A DNA stretch of 64,000 nt from positions 1,145,001 through 1,209,000 of the forward strand of contig OZ026548.1 of assembly GCA_964020155.1 (NCBI GenBank), written 5' to 3'. This stretch comes from Chondrilla cf. caribensis (lineage: Eukaryota > Porifera > Demospongiae > Chondrillida > Chondrillidae). Position numbers and translations under genes: made by a program. Positions 46,432 to 60,300 of the stretch are shown piece by piece. The notes below the pieces were generated by a model that searched no databases, was not told the origin of the DNA, and was given only the letters and a program-made list of their open reading frames with translations. Position 1 is the first letter of the stretch. Each line of letters starts with the position of its first letter.

Positions 46432-49400
46432 TAACAAGCTGACACGCCCCCTTTCCTATGAGCTATGCAAAAAGGTGCTTAGCGTTTTCTCTCCTATACT
46501 CTCCCATACATTGAAATAATATTAAGCACCTCCGAATGTACGTAACTGGGGTTATTGGTTAGCTACGGAGATGGGAATTGTTTCAGAAGTTGGTTCACGT
46601 CCCCAGCTAGCTCTGTCTAAAATATTAAGCTGACACACCCCCTCTCCCATGAGCTATGCAAAAAGATGCTTAGCGTTTTCTCTCTTATACTCTACCATAC
46701 GTGTACATTGAAGAAATATTAAGCACCTCCGAATGTAAATGGGGTTACAGGTCACCTATTGAGATGGGAATTGTTTCAGAAGTTAGTTCATGTCCCAAGC
46801 TAGCTCTGTCTAAAATATCAAGCTGACACGCCCCCTCTCCCATGAGCTATGCAAAAAGGTGCTTAGTGTTTTCTCTCCTATACTCTCCCATACATTGTAA
46901 AAATATTAAGCACCTCCGAATGTAACTGGGTTTATGGGTTAGCTATGGAGATGGGAATTGTTTCAGAAGTTAGTTCACGTCCCCAGCTAGCTCTGTCTAA
47001 AATATTAAGCTGACACGCCCCCTCTCCCATGAGCTATGCAAAAAGATGCTTAGTGTTTTCTCTCTTATACTCTCCCATACGTGTACATTGAAAAAATATT
47101 AAGCACCTCCGAATGTAACTGGGTTTATGGGTTATCTACGGAGATGGGAATTGTTTCAGAAGTTGGTTCACGTCCCCAGCTAGCTCTGTCTAAAACATTA
47201 AGCTGACACACCCCCTCTCCCATGAGCTATGCAAAAAGGTGCTTAGCGTTTTCTCTCCTATACTCTCCCATACATTGAAAAAATATTAAGCACCTCCGAA
47301 TGTAACTGGGTTTATTGGTTAGTTACGGAGATGGGAATTGTTTCAGAAGTTAGTTCATGTCCCAAGCTAGCTCTGTCTAAAATATCAAGCTGACACGCCC
47401 CCTCTCCCATGAGCTATGCAAAAAGGTGCTTAGTGTTTTCTCTCCTACGTATACTCTCCCATACATTGAAAAAATATTAAACACCTCCGAATGTAACTGG
47501 GGTTATGGGTTAGCTATGGAGATGGGAATTGTTTCAGAAGTTAGTTCATGTCCCCAGCTAGCTCTGTCTAAAATATCAAGCTGACACGCCCCCTCTCCCA
47601 TGAGCTATGCAAAAAGGTGCTTAGCGTTTTCTCTCCTTTACTCTTCCATACATTGAAAAAATATTAAGCACCTCCGAATGTAAATGGGGTTACAGGTCAC
47701 CTATTGAGATAGGAATTGTTTCAGAAGTTAGTTCATGTCCCAAGCTAGTTCTGTTTAAAATATCAAGCTAACACGCCCCCTCTCCCATGAGCTATGCAAA
47801 AAGGTGCTTAGTGTTTTCTCTCCTATACTCTCCCATACATTGAAAAAATAGTAAGCACCTCCGAATGAAACTGGGTTTGTGGGTTAGTTACGGAGATGGG
47901 AATTGTTTCAGAAGTTGGTTGATGTCCCAGCTAGCTCTGTCTGAAATATCAAGCTAACACGCCCCCTCTCCCATGAGCTATGCAAAAAGATGCTTAGTGT
48001 TTTCTCTCCTACGTATACTCTCCCATACATTGAAATAATATTAAGCACCTCCGAATGTAACTGGGGTTACAGGCCACCTATTGAGATGGGAATTGTTTCT
48101 TAAGTTAGTTCACGTCCCAAGCTAGCTCTGTCTAAAATATCAAGCTGACACACCCCCTCTCCCATGATCTATGCAAAAAGGTGCTTAGTGTTTTCTCTCC
48201 TATACTCTCCCATACATTGAAAAAATATTAAGCACCTCCGAATGTAAATGGGGTTACAGGCCACCTATTGAGATGGGAATTGTTTCAAAAGTTAGTTCAC
48301 ATCCCAAGCTAGTTCTGTCTAAATATCAAGCTAACACGCCCCCTCTCCCATGAGCTATGCAAAAAGGTACTTTGTGTTTTCTCTCTTATACTCTCCCATA
48401 CGTGTACATTGAAAAAATATTAAGCACCTCCGAATGTAAATGGGGTTACAGGTCACCTATTGAGATGGGAATTGTTTCAAAAGTTAGTTCACATCCCGTG
48501 CTAGCTCTGTCTAAAATATCAAGCTAACACGCCCCCTCTCCCATGAGCTATGCAAAAAGGTGCTTAGTGTTTTCTCTCTTATACTCTCTCATACGTGTAC
48601 GTACATTGAAGAAATATTAAGCACCTCCGAATGTAACTGGGGTTACAGGCCACCTATTGAGATGGGAATTGTTTCAGAAGTTAGTTCACGTCCCATGCTA
48701 GCTCTGTCTATAATATCAAGCTGACACGCCCCCTCTTCCATGATCTATGCAAAAAGGTGCTTAGTGCTTTCTCTCCTATACTCTCCCATACATTGAAAAA
48801 ATATTAAGCACCTCCGAATGTAACTGGGTTTATGGGTTAGCTATGGAGATGGGAATTGTTTCAGAAGTTGGTTCACGTCCCAAGCTAGCTCTGTCTAAAA
48901 TATTAAGCTGACACACCCCCTCTCCCATGAGCTATGCAAAAAGGTGCTTAGTGTTTTCTCTCCTTTACTCTCCCATACACTGAAATATTATTAAGCACCT
49001 CCGAATGTAACTGGGGTTACAGGTCACCTATTGAGATGGGAATTGTTTCAGAAGTTGGTTCACGTCCCCAGCTAGCTCTGTCTAAAACATTAAGCTGACA
49101 CGCCCCCTCTCCCATGAGCTATGCAAAAAGGTGCTTAGCGTTTTCTCTCTTATACTCTCCCATACACTGAAATAATATTAAGCACCTCCGAATGTAACTG
49201 GGGTTACAGGCCACCTATTGAGATGGGAATTGTTTCAGAAGTTAGTTCACGTCCCATGCTAGCTCTGTCTGAAATATCAAGCTGACATACCCCCTCTCCC
49301 ATGAGCTATGCAAAAAGGTGCTTAGCGTTTTCTCTCCTATACTCTCCCATACATTGAAAAAATAGTAAGCACCTCCGAATGTAACTGGGTTTATGGGTTA

Positions 49401-52400
49401 TCTACGGAAATGGGAATTGTTTCAGAAGTTGGTTCACGTCCCAAGCTAGCTCTGTCTAAAACATTAAGCTGACACGCCCCCTCTCCCATGAGCTATGCAA
49501 AAAGGTGCTTAGCGTTTTCTCTCCTTTACTCTCCCATACATTGAAAAAATATTAAGCACCTCCGAATGTAACTGGGTTTATGGGTTATCTACGGAGATGG
49601 GAATTGTTTCAGAAGTTGGTTCACATCCCAAGCTAGTTCTGTCTAAAACATTAAGCTGACACGCCCCCTCTCCCATGAGCTATGCAAAAAGGTGCTTAGC
49701 TTTTTCTCTCCTATACTCTCCCATACGTGTACATTGAAAAAATATTAAGCACCTCCGAATGTAACTGGGGATACAGGCCACCTATTGAGATGGGAATTGT
49801 TTCAGAAGTTAGTTCACGTCCCAAGCTAGCTCTGTCTAAAATATCAAGCTGACACGCCCCCTCTCCCATGAGCTATGCAAAAAGGTGCTTAGTGCTTTCT
49901 CTCCTATACTCTCCCATACATTGTAAAAATATTAAGCACCTCCGAATGTAACTGGGTTTATGGGTTAGCTATGGAGATGGGAATTGTTTCAGAAGTTGGT
50001 TCACGTCCCAAGCTAGCTCTGTCTAAAACATTAAGCTGACACGCCCCCTCTCCCATGAGCTATGCAAAAAGGTGCTTAGTGTTTTCTCTCCTACGTATAC
50101 TCTCCCATACATTGAAATAATATTAAGCACCTCCGAATGTAACTGGGGTTACAGGCCACCTATTGAGATGGGAATTGTTTCTTAAGTTAGTTCATGTCCC
50201 AAGCTAGCTCTGTCTAAAATATCAAGCTGACACCCCCCCTCTCCCATGAGCTATGCAAAAAGGTGCTTAGTGTTTTCTCTCCTATACTCTCCCATACATT
50301 GAAAAAATATTAAGCCCCTCCGAATGTAACTGGGTTTATGGATTATCTACGGAGGTGGGAATTGTTTCAGAAGTTGGTTCACGTCCCCAGCTAGCTCTGT
50401 CTAAAACATTAAGCAGACATGCCCCCTCTCCCATGAGCTATGCAAAAAGGTGCTTAGTGTTTTCTCTCCTATACGTACTCTCCCATACATTGAAAAAATA
50501 TTAAGCACCTCTGAATGTAACTGGGTTTATTGGTTAGTTACGGAGATGGGAATTGTTTCAAAAGTTAGTTCACGTCTCCAGCTAGCTCTGTCTAAAATAT
50601 CAAGCTGACACACCCCCTCTCCCATGAGCTATGCAAAAAGGTGCTTAGTGTTTTCTCTCCTATACTCTCCCATACATTGAAAAAATATTAAGCACCTCCG
50701 AATGTAACTGGGTTTATGGGTTAGCTATGGAGATGGGAATTGTTTCAGAAGTTGGTTCACGTCCCCAGCTAGGTCTGTCTAAATTATTAAGCTGACACGC
50801 CCCCTCTCCCATGAGCTATGCAAAAAGGTGCTTAGTGTTTTCTCTCCTTTATACTCTCCCATACATTGAAATAATATTAAACACCTCCAAATGTAACTGG
50901 GGTTATGGGTTAGCTATGGAGATGGGAATTGTTTCAGAAGTTAGTTCACGTCCCAAGCTAGCTCTGTCTAAAACATTAAGCTGACAAGCCCCCTCTCCCA
51001 TGAGCTATGCAAAAAGGTGCTTAGCGTTTTCTCTCCTTTACTCTCCCATACATTGAAAAAATATTAAGCACCTCCGAATGTAACTGGGGTTACAGGCCAC
51101 CTATTGAGATGGGAATTGTTTCAGAAGTTAGTTTACATCCCCAGCTTGCTCTGTCTAAAATATCAAGCTGACATGCCCCCTCTCCCATGAGCTATGCAAA
51201 AAGGTGCTTAGCGTTTTCTCTCCTGTGTATACTCTCCCATACTTTGAAAAAATATTAAGCACCTCCTAATGTAACTGGGGTTACAGGCCACCTATTGAGA
51301 TGGGAATTGTTTCAGAAGTTAGTTCACGTCCCAAGCTAGCTCTGTCTGAAATATTAAGCTGACACGCCCCCTCTCCCATGATCTATGCAAAAAGGTTCTT
51401 AGCGTTTTCTCTCCATTACTGTCCCATACATTGAAAAAATATTCAACACCTCCGAATGTAACTGGGTTAATGGGTTAGCTATGGAGATGGGAATTGTTTC
51501 AGAAGTTGGTTCACGTCCCAAGCTAGCTCTGTCTAAATTATTAAGCTGACACGCCCCCTCTCCCATGAGCTATGCAAAAAGGTGCTTAGCGTTTTCTCTC
51601 CTATACTCTCCCATACATTGAAAAAATAGTAAGCACCTCCGAATGTAACTGGGTTTATGGGTTAGCTATGGAGATGGGAATTGTTTCAGAAGTTGGTTCA
51701 CGTCCCAAGCTAGCTCTGTCTAAAACATTAAGCTGACACGCCCCCTCTCCCATGAGCTATGCAAAAAGGTGCTTAGTGTTTTCTCTCCTTTACTCTCCCA
51801 TACATTGAAAAAATATTAAACACCTCCGACTGTAACTGGGGTTATGGGTTAGCTATGGAGATGGGAATTGTTTCAGAAGTTAGTTCACGTCCCAAGCTAG
51901 CTCTGTCTAAAATATCAAGCTGACACACCCCCTCTCCCATGAGCTATGCAAAAAGGTGCTTAGCGTTTTCTCTCCCATACTCTCCCATATGTACATTGAA
52001 AAAATATTAAGCACCTCCGAAAGTAACTGGGTTTATTGGTTAGTTACGGAGATGGGAATTGTTTCAGAAGTTGGTTCACGTCCCAAGCTAGCTCTGTCTT
52101 AAACATTAAGCTGACACGCCCCCTTTCCCATGCGCTATGCAAAAAGGTGCTTAGCGTTTTCTCTCCTTTACTCTTCCATACATTGAAAAAATATTAAGCA
52201 CCTCCGAATGTAACTGGGGTTACAGGCCACCTATTGAGATGGGAATTGTTTCAGAAGTTAGTTCACGTCCCAAGCTAGCTCTGTCTGAAATATTAAGCTG
52301 ACATGCCCCCTCTCCCATGAGCTATGCAAAAAGGTGCTTAGTGTTTTCTCTCCTTTACTCTCCCATACATTGAAAAATACTAAACACCTCCGAATGTAAC

Positions 52401-55400
52401 TGGGGTTATGGGTTAGCTATGGAGATGGGAATTGTTTCAGAAGTTGGTTAACATCCCCAGCTAGCTCTGTCTAAATTATTAAGCTGACACGCCCCCTCTC
52501 CCATGAGCTATGCAAAAAGGTGCTTAGCGTTTTCTCTCCTTTACTCTCCCATACATTGAAAAAATATTAAACACCTCCGAATGTAACTGGGGTTATGGGT
52601 TAGCTATGGAGATGGGAATTGTTTCAGAAGTTAGTTCACGTCCCAAGCTAGCTCTGTCTAAAACATTAAGCTGACACGCCCCCTCTCCCATGAGCTATGC
52701 AAAAAGGTGCTTAGTGTTTTCTCTCCTATACTCTCCCATACATTGAAAAAATATTAAGCACCTCCGAATGTAACTGGGGTTACAGGCCACCTATTAAGAT
52801 GGGAATTGTTTCAGAAGTTAGTTTACATCCCAAGCTTGCTCTGTCTAAAATATCAAGCTGACACGCCCCCTCTCCCATGAGCTATGCAAAAAGGTGCTTA
52901 GCTTTTTCTCTCCTGTGTATACTCTCCCATACTTTGAAAAAATATTAAGCACCTCCTAATGTAACTGGGGTTACAGGCCACCTATTGAGATGGGAATTGT
53001 TTCAGAAGTTAGTTTACATCCCATGCTAGCTATGTCTAATATATCAAGCTGACACGCCCCCTCTCCCATGAGCTATGCAAAAAGGTGCTTAGTGTTTTCT
53101 CTCCTTTACTCTCCCATACATTGAAATAATATTAAACACCTCCAAATGTAACTGGGGTTATGGGTTAGCTATGGAGATGGGAATTGTTTCAGAAGTTGGT
53201 TCACGCCCCCAGCTAGCTCTGTCTAAATTATTAAGCTGACACGCCCCCTCTCTCATGAGCTATGCAAAAAGGTGCTTAGTGTTTTCTCTCCTTTACTCTC
53301 CCATACATTGAAAAAATATTAAGCACCTCCGAATGTAACTGGGTTTATGGGTTAGCTATGGAGATGGGAATTGTTTCAGAAGTTAGTTCACGTCCCAAGC
53401 TAGCTCTGTCTAAAACATTAAGCTGACACGCCCCCTCTCCCATGAGCTATGCCAAAAGGTGCTTAGCGTTTTCTCTCCTTTACTCTCCCATACATTGAAA
53501 AAATATTAAGCACCTCCGAATGTAACTGGGGTTACAGGCCACCTATTGAGATGGGAATTGTTTCAGAAGTTAGTTTACATCCCCAGCTTGCTCTGTCTAA
53601 AATATCAAGCTGACATGCCCCCTCTCCCATGAGCTATGCAAAAAGGTGCTTAGCGTTTTCTCTCCTGTGTATACTCTCCCATACTTTGAAAAAATATTAA
53701 GCACCTCCTAATGTAACTGGGGTTACAGGCCACCTATTGAGATGGGAATTGTTTCAGAAGTTAGTTCACGTCCCAAGCTAGCTCTGTCTGAAATATTAAG
53801 CTGACACGCCCCCTCTCCCATGAGCTATGCAAAAAGGTGCTTAGCGTTTTCTCTCCATTACTGTCCCATACATTGAAAAAATATTCAACACCTCCGAATG
53901 TAACTGGGTTAATGGGTTAGCTATGGAGATGGGAATTGTTTCAGAAGTTGGTTCACGTCCCAAGCTAGCTCTGTCTAAATTATTAAGCTGACACGCCCCC
54001 TCTCCCATGAGCTATGCAAAAAGGTGCTTAGCGTTTTCTCTCCTATACTCTCCCATACATTGAAAAAATAGTAAGCACCTCCGAATGTAACTGGGTTTAT
54101 GGGTTAGCTATGGAGATGGGAATTGTTTCAGAAGTTGGTTCACGTCCCAAGCTAGCTCTGTCTAAAACATTAAGCTGACACGCCCCCTCTCCCATGAGCT
54201 ATGCAAAAAGGTGCTTAGTGTTTTCTCTCCTTTACTCTCCCATACATTGAAAAAATATTAAACACCTCCGACTGTAACTGGGGTTATGGGTTAGCTATGG
54301 AGATGGGAATTGTTTCAGAAGTTAGTTCACGTCCCAAGCTAGCTCTGTCTAAAATATCAAGCTGACACACCCCCTCTCCCATGAGCTATGCAAAAAGGTG
54401 CTTAGCGTTTTCTCTCCCATACTCTCCCATACGTACATTGAAAAAATATTAAGCACCTCCGAAAGTAACTGGGTTTATTGGCTAGTTACGGAGATGGGAA
54501 TTGTTTCAGAAGTTGGTTCACGTCCCAAGCTTGCTCTGTCTTAAACATTAAGCTGACACGCCCCCTTTCCCATGCGCTATGCAAAAAGGTGCTTAGCGTT
54601 TTCTCTCCTTTACTCTTCCATACATTGAAAAAATATTAAGCACCTCCGAATGTAACTGGGGTTACAGGCCACCTATTGAGATGGGAATTGTTTCAGAAGT
54701 TAGTTTACATCCCAAGCTTGCTCTGTCTAAAATATCAAGCTGACACGCCCCCTCTCCCATGAGCTATGCAAAAAGGTACTTAGCGTTTTCTCTCCTTTAC
54801 TCTCCCATACGTACATTGAAAAAATATTAAGCACCTCCGAATGTAACTGGGGTAATGGGTTATCTACAGAGATGGGAATTGTTTCAGAAGTTGGTTCACG
54901 TCCCCAGCTAGGTCTGTCTAAATTATTAAGCTGACACGCCCCCTCTCCCATGAGCTATGCAAAAAGGTGCTTAGTGTTTTCTCTCCTTTACTCTCCCATA
55001 CATTGAAATAATATTAAACACCTCCAAATGTAACTGGGGTTATGGGTTAGCTATGGAGATGGGAATTGTTTCAGAAGTTGGTTCACGTCCCCAGCTAGCT
55101 CTGTCTAAATTATTAAGCTGACACGCCCCCTCTCTCATGAGCTATGCAAAAAGGTGCTTAGCGTTTTCTCTCCTTTACTCTCCCATACATTGAATAAATA
55201 GTAAGCACCTCCGAATGTAACTGGGTTTATGGGTTAGCTATGGAGATGGGAATTGTTTCAGAAGTTAGTTCACGTCCCAAGCTAGCTCTGTCTAAAACAT
55301 TAAGCTGACACGCCCCCTCTCCCATGAGCTATGCAAAAAGGTGCTTAGTGTTTTCTCTCCTTTACTCTCCCATACATTGAAAAAATATTAAGCACCTCCG

Positions 55401-56917
55401 AATGTAACTGGGGTTACAGGCCACCTATTGAGATGGGAATTGTTTCAGAAGTTAGTTTACATCCCAAGCTTGCTCTGTCTAAAATATCAAGCTGACACGC
55501 CCCCTCTCCCATGAGCTATGCAAAAAGGTGCTTAGCGTTTTCTCTCCTGTGTATACTCTCCCATACTTTGAAAAAATATTAAGCACCTCCGAATGTAACT
55601 GGGGTTACAGGCCACCTATTGAGATGGGAATTGTTTCAGAAGTTAGTTCACGTCCCAAGCTAGCTCTGTCTGAAATATTAAGCTGACATGCCCCCTCTCC
55701 CATGAGCTATGCAAAAAGGTGCTTAGTGTTTTCTCTCCTTTACTCTCCCATACATTGAAAAATACTAAACACCTCCGAATGTAACTGGGGTTATGGGTTA
55801 GCTATGGAGATGGGAATTGTTTCAGAAGTTAGTTCACGTCCCAAGCTAGCTCTGTCTAAAACATTAAGCTGACACGCCCCCTCTCCCATGAGCTATGCAA
55901 AAAGGTGCTTAGTGTTTTCTCTCCTATACTCTCCCATACATTGAAAAAATATTAAGCACCTCCGAATGTAACTGGGGTTACAGGCCACCTATTAAGATGG
56001 GAATTGTTTCAGAAGTTAGTTTACATCCCAAGCTTGCTCTGTCTAAAATATCAAGTTGACACGCCCCCTCTCCCATGAGCTATGCAAAAAGGTGCTTAGC
56101 TTTTTCTCTCCTGTGTATACTCTCCCATACTTTGAAAAAATATTAAGCACCTCCTAATGTAACTGGGGTTACAGGCCACCTATTGAGATGGGAATTGTTT
56201 CAGAAGTTAGTTTACATCCCATGCTAGCTATGTCTAATATATCAAGCTGACACGCCCCCTCTCTCATGAGCTATGCAAAAAGGTGCTTAGTGTTTTCTCT
56301 CCTTTACTCTCCCATACATTGAAAAAATATTAAGCACCTCCGAATGTAACTGGGGTTATGGGTTAGCTATGGAGATGGGAATTGTTTCAGAAGTTAGTTT
56401 ACATCCCCAGCTAGCTCTGTCTAAAATATTAAGCTGACATGCCCCCTCTCCCATGAGCTATGCCAAAAGGTGCTTAGCGTTTTCTCTCCTATACTCTCCC
56501 ATACGTACATTGAAAAAATATTAAGCACCTCCGAAAGTAACTGGGTTTATTGGTTAGTTACGGAGATGGGAATTGTTTCAGAAGTTGGTTCACGTCCCAA
56601 GCTAGCTCTGTCTTAAACATTAAGCTGACACGCCCCCTTTCCCATGCGCTATACAAAAAGGTGCTTAGTGTTTTCTCTCCTATACTCTCCCATACATTGA
56701 GAAAATATTAAGCACCTCCGAATGTAACTGGGGTTACAGGCCACCTATTGAGATGGGAATTGTTTCAGAAGTTAGTTTACATCCCAAGCTTGCTCTGTCT
56801 AATATATCAAGCTGACACGCCCCCTCTCCCATGAGCTATGCAATAAGGTGCTTAGCGTTTTCTCTCCTATACTCTCCCATACATTGAAAAAATATTAAGC
56901 ACCTCCGAATGTAATTA
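46432..56917. repeat. Satellite array, about 56 monomers of about 188 bp
   Basis: Head-to-tail monomers start at AAGCTGACACGCCCCCTCTC and run through GAGCTATGCAAAAAGGTGCT, CATTGAAAAAATATTAAGCA and GGGAATTGTTTCAGAAGTT. Spacing of the GACAC anchor from 46441 to 56814 averages about 188.6 bp (range 187-193 in those measured). Most monomers contain a dyad, AGGTGCTTA and TAAGCACCT, about 42 bases apart. Variant monomers recur in blocks, for example at an offset of 2,442 bp (13 monomers), so higher-order repeats exist. No monomer encodes a protein. The length and organisation are those of centromeric or heterochromatic satellites, but position on the chromosome is unknown. Confidence 0.95.
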
Positions 56918-57301
56918 AAATGGGATATTACATATAATAGCATGCAACTAATTTAAAATTATAATAAATGTATGTAATTTAATGAATAAATTTGCTATAT
57001 GGGCATACAATAGCCGCAATATATACATATACAATAGATTATAAAGAAATCAGAATATATCACAATGATTATTAATATGTACATATTGTCAATAATACAA
57101 AATTATTAGAGCAATACGCATGCATTATAGAATAACATAATTCAATAAATGTGCATGGTAATAGAATGTGGAACTGTGCTTGTGAAGTAAATAACAATAA
57201 CAATCGGAAAAAAAAAACATCACGCTAAATCGTTAATCCAATTATTATTAATAAGTAAATTGTATAATACGAATTTTAATACATGCGAAAGGTTCGAGTG
57301 G
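56918..57301. other. AT-rich spacer, 3' flank of the beta-helix gene
   Basis: Very AT-rich sequence between the satellite edge and the minus-strand stop at 57302. It presumably holds the 3' UTR of that gene. No other feature is seen. Confidence 0.5.
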
Positions 57302-60300
57302 TCATTGGCTGATATTTTTCATTTCTTCTTCATCAGAATCATATATCAGCAGGCTATGTCGAAGTGATTCATAAGTGTTTACTTGAACATCAGATTCCGT
57401 GACTTGCAGCACTGTTTCAACTGGAGGTCCATCCTGCTCTGCGTCCTCACCATTCTGGACCAGTTTGGAGCTACTCGACAATGTTTTTGATTGACTGAGT
57501 CTCTTGGCCTTCAAGTCTTCTGTCTTCCCAAAACATCTTCTCAAACGTTTGTACAATTTCTTCACACATCTGAAGAAGCATTTGACAAAGATTGCCATTA
57601 TGAGAATGACGATGGATGTCTGGAGAAGGTAGAAAGGCACCAGGAAAATGGGATCGTCGGAAGAAATGTTGAAGGCATCCAGTCCGATATAGAAGAAAAA
57701 GGTTACCAAAAGCATGAGGATAAAGTAAGAATCAAGCCAATTTCTGATTTGTCCTTCATAAGGATGGAGAACAGATTGGACATAAAGAAATACCAACAAG
57801 ATAAGGAGGAGGACCCACAGATGGACAGATATTGGGAAGAATCCCACGCAAATAACCAAAACACGAAACAGCAGCCTCCATCCCTCCCAGGTACGGCAAA
57901 AGTATGGCTTTCTGAAAGGAGCTTGAAACACATCTGAAATTGGTTTCCACTTCCGCTGTTGGCGTCTACACCATTTCAGACAGCAGAATTTCTCAGGAAT
58001 GATCAGTAGGGTGGTGGTTCCAATGAGGTATGCTATGGCTGCAATACTCATGACAGCAAGAATTATGTGTCGTGCGTCTTGAAAGTACAGAATGTTGGGA
58101 TCTCCTCTCCAACGTATGGACCACGATGGAGGTCCTGAAGCAGTGTAAACAACAACAAAACTGAGAATTCTGATAGATGATCCAAGAACAGCTCCAAAGG
58201 TTAAAAACAGCATGGTTGCAAACATCTTCGGAAGGTTAATGGCATTGCGATACCTTTGGGGTATGGGGCAGTACCTTGCCACCAGTGTTGTGATGATCAA
58301 TAACAACCCCATGTAGATGGGAAAAACAAATTCCAACCCCGCTTGAGCCAAAGGGTCAAGACCTTGAAAGAAACAAACCGGGATGCCCCAGCGAAGGGAG
58401 AGCCATTCGTAAATGACGAATATGCCGTAGGGAATGTTTCTCTTCACCAGTTCGTGATAGTAGATGTCAATAATGTTGGAGTATAAGATGAGACCATTGA
58501 TGTAACCACCGGAAACATGAAAGTCAGAAATGGTCACAACACACATCAACAGGATACCCAGGGCAGCAAAAAGTATTATAAAGAAAATACCAAAGCTATT
58601 GGTACATTCTTCACATCTTAGAGTACCAAGAACTACAGAGAAACCTTCCTTGCATTGTCCACAAAGAAGACCATTGCGATTGGGCAGACATTGTGAATCA
58701 AGGTCATCTGGATTGACATACTGGAAGCCTCCCACTGGAAGGCTGACAGGTTGTCCTTCACTTCGATGTCTTCTGTACAAAGGATTGTCACAGTAGAAAC
58801 TGCCACACAGAGCAAGAACGTATTGGCGTACATTGTAGTTAAGAGAATTTCCCCCGTTGAGGTTACCAAACCAGTATCCATTGCGAACTGAGAATGATCC
58901 GTTGGTTGCATTGCACCTGAAATTGTCTTTGATATAATCTTGGTTGAGGAGAAGTTCATCACATTCACACTGATATGTGTCTGGACTGTACTGAAAGCCA
59001 GGTCGGCAGTTAGTCAGATGAACATTCAAGGAGCTGCTTGCATGTGAAAGTGACGACTTTACACTGACAACTGCTGTGAAATTCTCGGGTCCACTCACAC
59101 GAAGGCTCGATTCAGAATTACCCCTGATCCTCCACAGTCCATCTGACCCTACAGTAGCACGTGTTGTTGGTGTGTCATTCACATAATACTGATTGTCAAT
59201 AACTGCCAGCATGACATCCGAAACAGTATTCCCTAGTAAATCGATCGCGTTTCCTGTTAGTGCAAACTGTTCTCCCGGCATCACTGACCACATGGAACTG
59301 TCATTCTCCTTCACCTTCACCATCGGGTCAACTGCGTTTGTATTGACACCTGTAGGTCTGAGTGGTTGGTCGAATTGAAACACGTCGTTGTAGTCTGTGC
59401 TTAGCACCTCAATGGTATGATTCTTGTCATTAACACCTCCTGGTCCGAATGGTTCTCTCAAGGTATATGACCAGATGCATGTATCCAGCACAGCTCCATA
59501 TATCATGGTACCCAGGGGGGCAGTGTTGTTTTCAAAAGAAAGAACGAAGTCGAGATCCAAGAAGGTACAGTCTTCAATGCAGAATGGATCAAAGGTATTG
59601 AAGTAAAGAAAGCAATCAAAATGTGAGCTCAAAATGACATTCTGTGGAGTAGTGTAGTATATTCCACCACCTGTCTGGTAGGCTGTGTTCCTGCGAAAAA
59701 TCAACTTGCTGTGATTAGTGGCAACAAAGTACGAGTATCCAATCATCTGAGCACCGCCACCATACACAGCAGAATTATTGGAAAACGTCACATTACCGGA
59801 AACAATGACAGTTGAATCAACACACTGAATGCCACTCCCGTTGGTATCCTTGATGATAGTGTCCTTCAGTTCAATGAGTGTATTCTGTATCTGGATTGCA
59901 CCAGCACCAATCAAACTGGCAGAGAACGTACTAGGAGCAGTGACGGTGTTGGAACTGAACTCACAACCATCAAACGTAAGACGATGAGACGGACTAATAG
60001 CCACACTCTCAAATGTGAAAGCACCGACAGCAGCCCCTGCTGAGGCACTGTTGTTGCTGAAGACACAGTTTTTGAAAACTACATTTTCCACATGTTCCGA
60101 ACCTATCCCTGGTGAGTATGTGACATATAAGGCTCCTCCAGTGCTCGCAACATTACCAACAAATTCACAAGAATCAAACAAAAGGTACACATCACCTCTA
60201 GGTTCAGAGGTGGAGTTCCAATACCAGAGGTCGAGAGACAATGTCAAACCCATTCCAACAGCGGTGGATGTTGAATTTTCGTTATTATGAAAGCTACAAC

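Noticed and set aside
46432..56917. CRISPR or gene-family interpretation of the 188-bp repeat
   Set aside because: Monomers are contiguous with no spacers and have stops in all frames. The one listed ORF at 54727-54951 is incidental.
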